Assembly: GCA_963855995.1 (NCBI GenBank)
Contig: OY979723.1
Location: 11,732,713 to 11,796,712, forward strand
DNA from: Muricea muricata
Taxonomy: Eukaryota; Cnidaria; Anthozoa; Malacalcyonacea; Plexauridae
Direction of reading: 5' to 3'
Length of the DNA stretch: 64,000 bases
In this document: positions 48,101 to 58,856 of the stretch, in pieces
Layout of the letters: each line of letters opens with the position of its first letter
How positions within the stretch are numbered: the stretch's first letter is position 1
Program-made: the position numbers and the translations under genes
The notes under the pieces: generated by a model
What the model was told of the DNA's origin: nothing
The model's input: only the letters and a program-made list of their open reading frames with translations
The model's database searches: none

Positions 48101-50769
48101 GAAACAGAATTGTGTTGTTTAGAGGCATAACATATAAAATTGCTAGATTTGATATTTCAGTTTTTTAAGAAAGCCTTTTGTATGTGTTTTCATGAACTCT
48201 TGGGCCATAATTCAATTGATTTGAACCAAATAAGATTCTAACTTTCTTTTAAAACACAGTTCATCATTATTTGACTTTTTCTAAGATTAAAATGCTTCTG
48301 GAGCACATGAGATTCCACGGTATGTGTACCCACAAAATAATCGTCAAATTAGGTGAGAATGAAACCGTCATGTCCAAAATTATACCGTCCCAAATTGTCC
48401 CATATTCAATATTGTACATGCAATATTCCAATACCTTTAACAATTTCATTTTTCATAATCTGCCAGTTGTTGAGAGGAGGTTAAGCATTTTGTCGATCTA
48501 CAAACAAATTTCAAAGAATTCTATTGAAGATAGATAACTGAAATGGTAAACAAACTGCAAAAGATAACAATGCAAGTGGTTGTGTAAAAACTAAAGACCA
48601 CGTAAAGTCGGCCATTCTGTACAGTGTTTGGATTTGACAGTTTGAATTTTAATTGCCTCAAGAAAAGTCTAAAAGGCATTTTAAAAAAACATAACATTCC
48701 TTGTTCTTTTTTAACCTCCCGACCTTGCACGACTCCCACATCCTGCTCAGTCTCCTCCTATCCACCTCCCACCCTCAAGGCCCTGTCACACGGTGCAATT
48801 TTTCTTGCACTTGTAACTGCTCCGTCTCCTTCTCTATCCACCTCTTACCCTTAAGGCCCTGTCACACGGTGCACTTTTCCTTGCATTCACCGTAGCAAAA
48901 AAGATGGCGACATGTCGATTTTACCAGAATGCATTGCAGGTATCAAGAAAGAATACGTGGGAAAAGATGACAAGAAACAAAGCTACTGGATTGAATTTTA
49001 ACACAAGTGTGAAAATAACCTATTGTCTTCTGTCTGTTCTTTAAAAGACGTTAATTTGCCTTTTTAAACAATTTCAGACTACCATGCACTCTGGTAAAAT
49101 CGACATTTGCCATCTTTTTTGCTACAGGGAAAATCTACTCTTAAGTAAATTTGTGACAAATGTTTGGTACGTTAAAAAACCCCAGCAAACTGTGATGGAA
49201 ACTTGCATTTGCCAATTTTACATCTCCCAATAGTAGAATTGCATTTCAAGTTGCAAGAAAAATTGCATTGTGACAGGACCTTTATTCTCCAGTGTTCCCG
49301 CCAACCTGCTCCCACCATTAGATGGAAAGTCCTTTTTTCACTACATTTTAGTAATTAGGCTACCCCCCCTCCTCTCACACGTCTGTAATCGCCTGACGAA
49401 ATCAATTGGTCGACAGTCCAAGGCATGTTTTGTAATCGAAATTCACAAAATTAAAATTAAATTGCCTTTTTTCAATAAATTTGAACCAGAACCAACTCTA
49501 TACATAGAACTGTCTCAGCATACTTTCTTCGACAATCTCAACAATTCAAGACCTCATTCAGTTTCTATAGCGGATTTCATGGTATTATTATCGAACCAAC
49601 TTCAACTGAAAACGGTAGCCTTAATCTTACATGCGACCATAGCCATGCTTGGAAAGCACAAACTTACAATACTCGAAAATTGTACTTATTTCCAGTCTGA
49701 TCTCTCAAAAATCGATCTCTATGCACAATCTAAGTACTTTGCTACAAATAATGATAGAAAATAAAGCATATTACCTTAAAACAAAGTTAGGATGCATGAA
49801 AATTTAGAGGACTTTCAAGGAGCAAAATCTTCGAGCTAGAGAAAAATTTTGAAAAAATAGTATTCGGAAAATCTTCGAGCAGCGTCGGAAACCGACGAAT
49901 TCCGAGGAACGCCGAAACTACCACTTTGTGTCGACATGCTCCGAGCAAGTTCCTTGTTCCTGATTCAGAAGAAGCTGTATCACAGATCAGATATATACAG
50001 ATAGGGAACTCGCACTCAATAACCTCAATTTTTGTGTCCCCGTGCTCACGTCATTCCACGCGCCACGCAAATTGCTCTGGCAAGTGTCGTTCGTCGTGTT
50101 TTCAGTCAAAAGCATAGGAAAAACGCCGTTCGAAAGTACAAAAATGAATATTTTTGCGAAGTTCCTTCACCGATCTTCATTTTGTATGTATGTAGATATT
50201 TCAGTAGAATTTGCGTTTGATTCTTGTGTAGAAATTTCTAAATTTCCTTAAAAGTAGGAATAAACCAGAAAATGACGGAAACACGCTCTCAAAACTTCAC
50301 CGCGACACATCGCTGGAATTTGTCGTTTTAAAGCATTTTGCATGAGAATCTTTGCACGTAAAACCTTCTTGCGGTTTAGATGTTCTAGCATGCACGTTTA
50401 AATGCGTGTTTTGTTGACACATTTCGCTAGAAATTGAGTTTAAACGCCGTGTTTAGGTCGGCTCACGCGGTTTGTGCCAGCGGTATCACCCATGAGCGCT
50501 GCACCGACTTCTGACACCGAAAAAAAATAATAAAAAAAAAAAAAACAGAAACGGGGCGAATTTAAAACTCCGCCTCGCCTACGGCAGGCGGAGTAATTAG
50601 TACACTTACCTCTAACTATGCTAAGTATCGTCAGAATATCTCACAGTCGGTGCACATCTTGCAAGGCTCCAGGAATTGAACCTGGAAACCTAATTAGGTC
50701 CACTCTAATTAGGTACCCTCCAGGGCCTTCTTTTTGTTAAAACTTAGTAATAAGGTTACAGGCGTGACA
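36170..50769 (-). repeat. Right arm of giant inverted repeat (about 14.6 kb)
   Basis: Reverse-complement partner of 20,971-35,594. All MITEs, hairpins and open frames listed in the left arm recur here at mirrored coordinates. Differences from the left arm include C-run lengths (near 38,470), a 1-bp deletion near 50,208, a 1-bp insertion near 41,466 and the missing 25 bp near 36,374. No gene is recognised. Confidence 0.97.
49270..49764 (+). other. Unrecognised 164-codon frame in the right arm
   Basis: The longest ATG frame of the right arm, containing FFNKFEPEPTLYIELSQ and ending YFATNNDRK. In the left arm the same DNA (21,979-22,281, minus) has only a 100-codon frame, because a small difference near the N-terminal half breaks it. 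It has no family resemblance, and its start overlaps the end of a MITE. Probably not a gene. Confidence 0.12.
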
Positions 50770-51441
50770 GAAAAAAAGGCAATAGAAAATAAGGTGGTAT
50801 ATCACTATACTCCCTATGTTTTGCTATATCACGCCTGTAATGTTACATCTATGTTTTTGTGTGCTTTTGACCGCAACTACCAATAAAATAAAATCAACAA
50901 ACCCTAATATTTGGATCGTCGTGGCTTCAGTTGATCTCGCTTTATAATGCAGTTTATGGTTTTATCTCATCGGCGTGCTCTCTTCATAGAACATCACGTC
51001 GGTCCAGTAGGTAACAAGCTCACTCGTATCTGGTAAACCATCATAAAATAAAAAGAAAATAAACATAAATAAACACATTTACTGAGCATATTACATAGAC
51101 TATATATATAGTCTTCTTACCATACTATGGTATGCCTAATTTTAAGGTAAACCTACCTAATTTGGTTAGTGTATATAGTTACTAATATTATTTAACAATT
51201 AGATTACGAGCTTCGGGCTTCGCCCTCATCAACTATCACCGCATAGAAATCGAGAGCGAGTAATTTAATTGTTTCAGTAGAATCAGAGGTCAAACATGGA
51301 ATATTCAACAAAAAATTTGATTTTTAAGCAATTTTTTTAAAAGAAATCTCTATAGGAAGATGATTGTTTCGCTACTCGCTATCTATCGAGGAATAGATAG
51401 CGAGTAGAGTAACCAATCAAATTACAGCATTTGCAATAATA
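50770..51441. other. Interval between the giant palindrome and the foldback element
   Basis: Besides module A copy 4, it contains AACAATTAGATTACGAGC..GAGTAATTTAATTGTTTCAG (51,195-51,285), related to 19,731-19,775, and a hairpin GCTACTCGCTATCTAT..ATAGATAGCGAGTAG at about 51,371-51,406. No coding sequence seen. Confidence 0.5.
50884..51060 (-). repeat. Inverted module A, copy 4, outside the right arm
   Basis: The reverse complement matches copy 1 (AATCAACAAAC, GATCGTCGTGGCT, GAGCTTGTTACC and related words), but with more differences than between the arms. Homology between the two flanks therefore continues past the near-perfect arms, at lower identity. Confidence 0.7.
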
Positions 51442-53795
51442 TACACTGCGACTCACGATATTACTTGCATGAGATATTTATGCCGTACGTGTTCAAAATG
51501 AGCATTGCTATTCATTAATACTTACGAACATCAAAACAAAGTTGTGAGAAGATCTTTACCATGTTGATATTTGATGTTAGTCACATGACTGAAAAAATAT
51601 GGCGTTGTTCCATATTTGAGGCGGACCACGCCATTAGTTTTAAAAATATGATAACACGACAGGACGTCGTTTTTAACTTAATTGGAAGTGGAAATGACAT
51701 TCTTTAACCAAAAACAGCATAGGTAACAACAAGAGAATGTTTTAGCTAGAAAATAAACCAACTTGGTGTCATAGTTGAAGGATTTTTCAAAGATTACGTG
51801 GAACGGTGGAAAAGAGGGATTCTGGACTTCTAAAATGGATAAGAATGGGAGGTATTAGGCGTTTGAAGGAGAACTGTTCGTAAATTATCATGATCAACGT
51901 CTATCAACATTTTGAGAAAGTTTCCTTTGCCATATATCTTCAAAACTTGCAATGATGGATTCCTGGTAAGCAATAATAATTCTAAAAGTACCTCCACTGG
52001 TGTCGTGGAATAAACGTTTGGCACTGGATTGAGGCAAAAGAATGCTTGAGAGCACAAGTCGAGACCGACAAGACAGACAAGTCGAGATCAACATGATAAT
52101 TCCCTAATGCTGGAAAGGAACTTCTGATGAAAGGTTTTAGGTACCTGCCAAAGAAGTGGTAGAACGATCATTTAGATCCGTATTATTAGCAACCAACATG
52201 TCTTCATATGTGCCTAAATGTGCAAAAGAGATCTCTGTCCCTATTTCCGCTGTTACCAGCAGAACTCGTTTACTTTAGAACTTTTTTGTTGACTACTTAG
52301 CCTCGCTGGTCACATACCATCATTGAATATCAATAATCTAACCCATGCATGCATATTCCAAGCTTTATCATGCTGATTTTGTCTGCCCGTCAAAAGGACA
52401 AACTTCTGTTGTGCTCTCAAGCATATTTTTGCCTCAATCCAGTGCCAAACGTTTATTCCACGACACCAGTGGAGGTACGTACTTTTAGAATTATTATTGC
52501 TTACCAGGAATCCATCATTGCAAGTTTTGAAGATATATGGCAAAGGAAACTTTCTCAAAATGTTGATAGACGTTGATCATGATAATTTACGAACAGTTCT
52601 CCTTCAAACGCCTAATACCTCCCACTCTTATCCATTTTAGAAATCCAGAATCCCTCTTTTCCACCGTTCCACGTCATCTTTGAAAAATCCTTCAACTATT
52701 AGTGCTGTGCACCGGAGCCGGAGGGCCGGAGCCGGAGCCGGAGTTTTGCCCCATTTTGCCGGAGCCGGAGCTGGAGTTTGTTCACCTCCGGCAAAACTCC
52801 GGCAGCACTTATTTGTGCTGCAAACTTCTATCATAGATCAACGAAAAACTAACTCCATCGAAGAAAAAGTAAATACAGCCCAATACAGCTTGACACAAAC
52901 ATACAAATTATAATTATGGTATTTTATGTTATTTTTGTATAACTGTGACGTCCGCAAGACGGTAAAGCATGTGAAAATTTTACCTAAAAATTTCATCAAA
53001 CGCTGCAACGCTATGCTTAAAATATTGACATTATTGTTAACATGAAAGGTCGAATATGTGTTTTAAAGAATAACTGAAACATTACCCTCATCAGTAAGGT
53101 CTGAGAGCAGAGTCTTTCCTTTGGCGGGTAACATTGTAACAGGAAACATTGGTAAACTTCCTTTCATTAAGTTTGATAATAAAAAGTTTTAACCACATTG
53201 ACCCTGCGTCTTGTTTTTGCAAATACAATACCGTGCATCATGCATATTACAAAATGTTAATGCGAAGAATGCGAAGTGTTAAATAAAAAACAAAGAAGGC
53301 GTTTCCAATTTAAACTGTAAAAATTTCCAACTTTGACAAATTTGCACAAGCCTAAAATTTTCTGCCGGAGCCGGAGTTTTTTTCCCGGAGCCGGAGTTTC
53401 TTTTGCCGGAGCCGGTGCCGGAGCCGGAGGTGAAAAAACCGGAGTTTGCACAGCACTATCAACTATGACACCAAGTTGGTTTATTTTCTAGCTAAAACAT
53501 TCTCTTGTTGTTACCTATGCTGTTTTTGGTTAAAGAATGTCGTTTCCACTTCCAATTAAGTTAAAAACGACGTCTTATCGTGTTATCATATTTTTAAAAC
53601 TAATAGCGTGGTCCGCCTGAAATATAGAACAGCGCCATATTTTCTCAGTCATGTGATTAACATCAAATATCAACATCGTAAAGATCTCCTCACAACTTTG
53701 TTTTGATGTTCGTAAGTTTTAATGAATGGCAATGCTCATTTTGAATACGTACGGCATAAATATCTCATACAAGTAATATCGTGAGTCGTAGTGTA
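51442..53795. mobile_element. Foldback element with about 660-bp arms, interrupted by a hAT insertion
   Basis: The left arm, 51,442 to about 52,107, starts TACACTGCGACTCACGATAT and is mirrored by about 52,365-52,699 plus 53,459-53,795, which ends ATATCGTGAGTCGTAGTGTA. The loop is about 250 bp. Removing the inserted 759 bp plus one target copy restores a continuous right arm. The borders read TA on both sides, so a TA target duplication is possible. No transposase frame was found. Confidence 0.85.
52700..53458. mobile_element. Non-autonomous hAT-type transposon (759 bp)
   Basis: Terminal inverted repeats TAGTGCTGTGCA and TGCACAGCACTA, flanked by an exact 8-bp target duplication TCAACTAT (52,692-52,699 and 53,459-53,466). 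The matching place in the opposite foldback arm (51,771-51,778) has a single copy, i.e. the empty site. Subterminal tandem CCGGAG hexamers occur at both ends. The interior has no transposase. The 8-bp duplication and end sequence are hAT hallmarks. Confidence 0.95.
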
Positions 53796-54760
53796 CTAGT
53801 ATGATTCCACTAAATAGTAATAGTTAACCTTACCATATGCAGTATTGCCACGTTTGTAAACATCGTTTAATGCAAACCTAACTTAATTGCCAATCAGCCA
53901 CTATTTTGTTAACACTTTTTTTCCGTAAAAGAGCCTAACATATAACTCTTAAAAAAGCCAACAAGCCTTATTAAAATAAATTTTATTAGTTACGTTGTAT
54001 TAGTTTATTAGAGGAAATGTAACTAATATTAATTGCATTATTACATTGAACTGAACTTTATTTAAACACGGTAGACCCATCAGGATTTACATAGATTACA
54101 AAGCAGAAATACATACCGGACGCGAGGAGGTCCGGATAGGAAGATCTTTGTCAGAGTAGGAGTAGTAACTTTAATCGAACTCGCAAAACGTTAACAACAA
54201 TGAAGAATCAACTAAAGAAACAACAAGAACATAGGTTGAAATAACAACAATAACGCGAGTAAGATAAGGGATAAGCAAACAGACTCGAACTCGACAAGGC
54301 AGATCCCTTAACAAAATTAAAAAGCTAGACTAACATGACGATGACAGAAAATACCAAAAATAACAAAGGATATAAAGGTTAAATCTTACTCAACAGGAAG
54401 ACTAACCTAGAAGTTAGAGAAGGTATATCACTCCAAAAATAAAAGAAGGTCATGAAAATGACTATTACTAAAACAAGGAATGGGGAATCGGAGAAAGGGA
54501 TCGGGAAACGGAAAAACCCGGAATACTAAAGTGGGGAGCCTCGAAAACCCGTGTTAAAAAGATCAGCATGCATATGAACAAATATTCTAGCGCATTTTTC
54601 GAACATTAAAATGTTTCTTTATGATACAGTGAACGAAGTGATTATCTATTATAATTACCAACCCAAAGCAAAAGTAATGGTTTTAAGCAGGAAGATTACG
54701 ATGCAGCTTGTGACATTTAACAATAGCTAATTACAGCTAATTTGAATTGGAAAGGTTTAA
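53796..54760. other. Gene-free interval
   Basis: AT-rich sequence, with a small hairpin-like CCGGACGCGAGGAGGTCCGG at 54,117-54,136. I see no exon, tRNA or clear mobile element here. Confidence 0.5.
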
Positions 54761-55141
54761 GTTTTTTTACACACACACTGTATATGCATACTTAAACTTA
54801 GGTGGAAGTAGCATTGGGTAGCTGGCTGGTGTAGGGGTATTTTTTATTCCATTTCTCAATTTCCATGGGAATTGAATTTTTAAATAAAAGGGACCACTTG
54901 TAAATTTTGTCAACGGTTTTTTGAAAAGTTTGCAAAGAATACAATAAGGCAAGGGAAGAGAGGGCAACAAATGAAATGCAGGAGCCTTGGTGCTTGGACC
55001 AAAGAAGACAGCTTAGAGCGGGTAGGCAGTTGGAAGGATCGATGCCTCACTTGTCATTTTGGCATTGAGAACAATTTGCATGCTAAGTACTCGGGTCACT
55101 AAATAATGTAAGTTATTTTACTTTGTTAGGTGTAAACATCT

Positions 55142-55290
55142 GGGGCCGGTTGTATAAAACTCTTAATCACTTTTTTAATCACTGTTTTGTAGTTAAATAG
55201 TGATTAAGTACAAAATACGTTGCTCTGATTGGTTGACGTTTCCACTAATCATAGTTAACTTTAATCACATTTTTATACAACCGGCCCCTG
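55142..55290. mobile_element. MITE with GGGGCCGGTTGTATA ends
   Basis: The inverted ends GGGGCCGGTTGTATAAAA and TTTTTATACAACCGGCCCC enclose about 115 bp, with inner TTAATCAC and GTGATTAA words. It shares only the terminal motif with 27,570-27,811, so it is a related family. Confidence 0.85.
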
Positions 55291-55297
55291 CTCTCCA

Positions 55298-55541
55298 GGG
55301 GCCAGTTGTTCAAAAGCCGGTTAGCTTAACCCCGGGTTGACCTAAAATTTCTTTCCAAACTTTCCAGTAGCTTGTTGATAGTATAGCGAGATATTTCTTA
55401 AGTAATCTTGTCTTGATCAATACTAGTTTTGGTTTGTAAAGTTTTAAAATAAACGGATATGTAGAAATGCAGAAACTGAAACATTGGATTAAACTTTAAC
55501 CCAGAGTTAGCGCTAACCCAGCTTTGAACAATCGGCCCCTG
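55298..55541. mobile_element. MITE with GGGGCCAGTTGTTCAAA ends
   Basis: GGGGCCAGTTGTTCAAAAGC at 55,298 and CTTTGAACAATCGGCCCC near 55,540 are inverted. The inner GCTTAACCCCGGGTTGACC and GCGCTAACCCAGC are also inverted. Inserted in the Q-like block right after the preceding MITE. Confidence 0.8.
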
Positions 55542-55644
55542 AAGATCAACTAAGCAATTTGCATTAGCATTTACAAGGTTAGTGTTTACTTCTCGCTCCA
55601 GCTCTCTGCGTGCTACTTCCATTGTGTATTCACAGCGTGCATAA

Positions 55645-55880
55645 AAAACCTACAACCACTTAATATTTCAAAATATTCACTTTGTTTTCAGGCACAATAG
55701 AATTTAGATTGATTGGAACTAAAAATGGCATTTATTCATATTCCTTTAAAATGAATTGAAACATACAGTTGATAACACGAGCAAGAGTAGACGCTATTTT
55801 GAATTTCCACGGATCTAAAATCTATTGTGTTTGAAAACAAAGTGAATATTTTCCAATATTAATGGTTGCAGTTTTTTACA
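55645..55880. mobile_element. MITE with CAACCACTTAATATT ends
   Basis: The left CTACAACCACTTAATATTTC..ATATTCACTTTGTTTTC is mirrored by GAAAACAAAGTGAATATTTT..AATATTAATGGTTGCAG. Further inner pairing is CACAATAGAATTTAGA with TCTAAAATCTATTGTG. About 235 bp, non-coding. Confidence 0.8.
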
Positions 55881-56154
55881 CACACTGCACCATGTGCCCT
55901 CACAAAAGTCCTCATTTAACAACAATAGAGTGATCAAAGGGGGTTATTCAATTTCTCAATTCCCATGGGAATTGAATTTTTAATCAAAAAGGGTCATATG
56001 CAAATTTTGTAAACAATGATTGTACTTGCTTTGTTCCTGTAATTGTATTTGAATTCATGTTACTAATTAAAATATAGTTATAAATTATAATTTATGTAAG
56101 TTGAAGCTTTGCATGGTGATTTAGTATAGTTATTATTAATTTTAAGGAAGCATC

Positions 56155-56325
56155 ATGTTGATAAATCTTTTTTTATTAACAATCTAAGCTTTTCCTATTA
56201 GTAGTAATATTTCATTTTGTAGAACAGCACGCGTAAGTGTTTGAATTTAATTAGTTGATGAACGCACATGTCTCCGAAAGCTTAGATTGTTAATAAAAGA
56301 TGATTTATCAACACGGTGTTTCCAG
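56155..56325. mobile_element. MITE with TGTTGATAAATC ends
   Basis: TGTTGATAAATC..ATTAACAATCTAAGCTTT is mirrored by AAAGCTTAGATTGTTAATAA..GATTTATCAACA. About 170 bp. Confidence 0.8.
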
Positions 56326-56358
56326 AAAATTAATAATGTAACTATAGTTAAAATCAGG

Positions 56359-56507
56359 GTTGCCAGATTGCATGAATAAATTAGCCAAACTTTTAACAAT
56401 GCTCTTTGTTTTTCATTGTATTTGCCTTTTGTTTTCTTTGTTTTTTTGACAGCACTAATGATGGTTTGGCTTAATTATTCAAGAAATCTGGCAACCCTGG
56501 TTATAAT
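56359..56507. mobile_element. MITE with CAGGGTTGCCAGATT ends
   Basis: CAGGGTTGCCAGATTGCATG..AATTAGCCAAAC is mirrored by GTTTGGCTTAATTATTCAAG..AATCTGGCAACCCTG. About 150 bp, non-coding. Confidence 0.85.
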
Positions 56508-56553
56508 TTGTTTGTATTTAATGTAGTTTTGTAGGTATACTTTAAATCATTAC

Positions 56554-57074
56554 AGACCTTTAGCATTGTGTTTTTGCGCGGTACCGCAAACGTCAAACTG
56601 CAGTTTCGCGTTTGACGTTTTCCGTCAAAGTTGCGACATTTTAGCAAAGCGTTTTTTTTTTCAAAACGTGTTTTCAAATAACAGTTTCAAATTTTATCTC
56701 AAAGTATCATGGCAAAAATGATAACGCAAATTACGAGATAATTGTAGTGTTGAATTTTGAGAACAGTCGCCATATTGAATTTCATTCATGGTAAGTGATG
56801 CTCGATGTTTGTGACAGTTTTAAACTAAACAGCAATATTTACAACACCAAATTATATTGCAAGTGAAAAAACACACTTTTTTCTGTATACCAACAACAGA
56901 TATACGCGAGAAAAAACAATACTCAGGCAAACAAAAGCTGAGGTAAACGACTTACCTGAAATCTTATACTTGGCCGTCGAAAACGCCAGAAATTTACGTC
57001 AAACGCGACGCCAAGGACTGGTCACGTGATTTCTTGAGGTTCGCGGTTCAAAATAAACGCAATGCTAAAGGTCT
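56554..57074. mobile_element. MITE with AGACCTTTAGCATTG ends
   Basis: AGACCTTTAGCATTGTGTTT and AACGCAATGCTAAAGGTCT are inverted, followed inward by CGGTACCGC and GCGGTT-like words and then CGTTTGACG / CGTCAAACG. Total 521 bp. The middle is non-coding AT-rich sequence. Confidence 0.75.
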
Positions 57075-58385
57075 CTATTGACGGTATTCCTTTTCTCATG
57101 ATGGACAAGATGTCACTCAACAATGTGAAGCATTTTTGGAATTTGCAACATACATTTAGAAAATATATTGAAAATTGAATGTTCAGGATGTTTCCCAAAT
57201 AAATTGGCAGATAAACTGTCGTGAACATTAAAGATGAAAAGTAGAAGGATGACAATACCTCTGACAATTTCACTTTTTTGCAATCTGCCAGTTGTTTAGA
57301 GACAATGTAAAGCATCGTGTCAATCTACAAACAAATTTCAAAGTATCTTATTTGGGATATTAATAACTAAAATATAAACAATGGTATTTATTATACACTA
57401 AACATCAAAGTCTCTCTAATTCATGCATTTCTCTGGTCAAGAGCATATCACTAGCCAAAATTAGACTGTCTTCCTCATAGCAGCACAAGAGAGAGAGACA
57501 ATGTGTTATTCATGATGATGACATTATTAGTTTTAGAAATCAAATATTACAGATATTTTTGTATCAGTGCAGTGTGTAGTTTGCTTTATTTTTTCACATA
57601 TTTGACTCTTGGTAGACAATAAAATACTTTTTGACCTTGTCCTTAGGAAACAGAGATAACATGACATGTAGTCAACAAGAGATTCAGGATTCAGGAAGGT
57701 GTTTTAGTCTGTTTATCAGTTGATGCTTGTCAAATTAAACTTCCCATTGGTGCAATTATAGTCAAGACTGCATTAGTGTTTCATCTGCAGAGCCTGCTAA
57801 CTGCAGGACAAGGAAAAAAGATGTATATTTAATGCTATTTACCATGTATTTTGTCCTATTATTTGCATATTTTATAACTTGCTGCAAGGTCGGTCAACTA
57901 CAAGGTAAATAACACTCAAATATTTATTCAACTTCCTTCACTTCTTCAGTTGTTAATTTACAAATGCTGGTCAACAATATTGTGTTGTAGTAATTTTAAA
58001 TAACTGAACATCTTCAGTGTTTCATGAGTTTGAATAGTATTGAGCTACAATACATGTTGAATTATATTATATAAATCTGTTCTACCGCACAATGTTTTCG
58101 CAACATGATCTGTTGACTGAATTTGGACTTTGATGCACATAAAAAAGCACCATACCACTATGCGACCATAGTATTAGCAAAAAAAATATAAATAATAAGC
58201 AAAAAGAAGGCATATTCAAATTGAAGACGTTCTCTGACTTGAACATATTTTTTAAAATATGAGCTTTCAGCCAGTCGCCTATTGGCAGGAAGCTTTATTG
58301 TTCAATTATAAGGTGTTATTGTACTGTTTGCTCAAAATGCATAATTAGTTTAATTATATGTCACAATCTGTGTATGTGTTATGGG

Positions 58386-58595
58386 CAGTGGCGTAGCCAG
58401 GGTCATTGTTTTTGGGGGGGGCAAATAGCGAGCGGCGAAGGCACTCTAGGGGATCCACCACCCAACTTCTACACAGATTTAGACTTTTCGAATGGTCTTG
58501 AACACAATTGGGGGGGGGGGGGGGCAGTTGCCCCCCTTAACTATGTCACTTGGGGGGGGGCAGTTGCCCCCTTGCCCCCCTTAACTATGCCACTG
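58386..58595. repeat. GTGGCGTAGCCA repeat with G/C runs
   Basis: CAGTGGCGTAGCCAGG at the left and CTATGCCACTG at the right are partly inverted. The interior has two copies of a G run plus CAGTTGCCCCC and CTTAACTATG. This is a small, G-rich non-coding element; a frame across it is low-complexity Gly/Pro sequence. Confidence 0.65.
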
Positions 58596-58856
58596 GGTAT
58601 AGGGGAAAACAGCTTTGTCATTTCCATTCTGCACCTAACTAAAAAAGCCACACTTGCTGGTAAGAACTGCCTCCCCCCCCCCCCCCCCCCACACACACAC
58701 ACTTTAAAGCTAGGAAATTTTGACCTATGTACTTAAATTTCTGGACCACCCCTGTAAGAAACATACTGTTTCCCTCAGCCCCAGTGAATAAGTGTTAGAG
58801 GCAGTGAAGTTTTTTCTGCACTCTGAGCACAAGGTGGTCAGTCAGTCTGTATTTTC

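Larger units (their letters stand above)
54780..56015. repeat. Diverged P-Q-P repeat blocks, split by MITEs
   Basis: P-like blocks at 54,795-54,950 and 55,945-56,015 share CCATGGGAATTGAATTTTTA with the arm copy (45,150-45,230). A Q-like block at 54,960-55,135 shares GGTAGGCAGTTGG and TTTGCATGCTAAGTACT. It resumes after MITEs at 55,545-55,625 with AAGATCAACTAAGCAATT..GTGCTACTTCCA. The Q-then-P order agrees with the right arm (44,690-45,230). Confidence 0.65.

Noticed and set aside
20971-50769. Palindrome as a simple fold-back sequencing chimera of one molecule
   Set aside because: Arm-specific SNPs, a 25-bp indel and single-base indels argue against an exact copy; a haplotype misjoin is still possible and is stated in the finding.
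58374-58736. 120-codon Gly/Pro-rich frame
   Set aside because: It crosses poly-G and poly-C runs of the GGCGTAGCCA repeat; low-complexity composition only.
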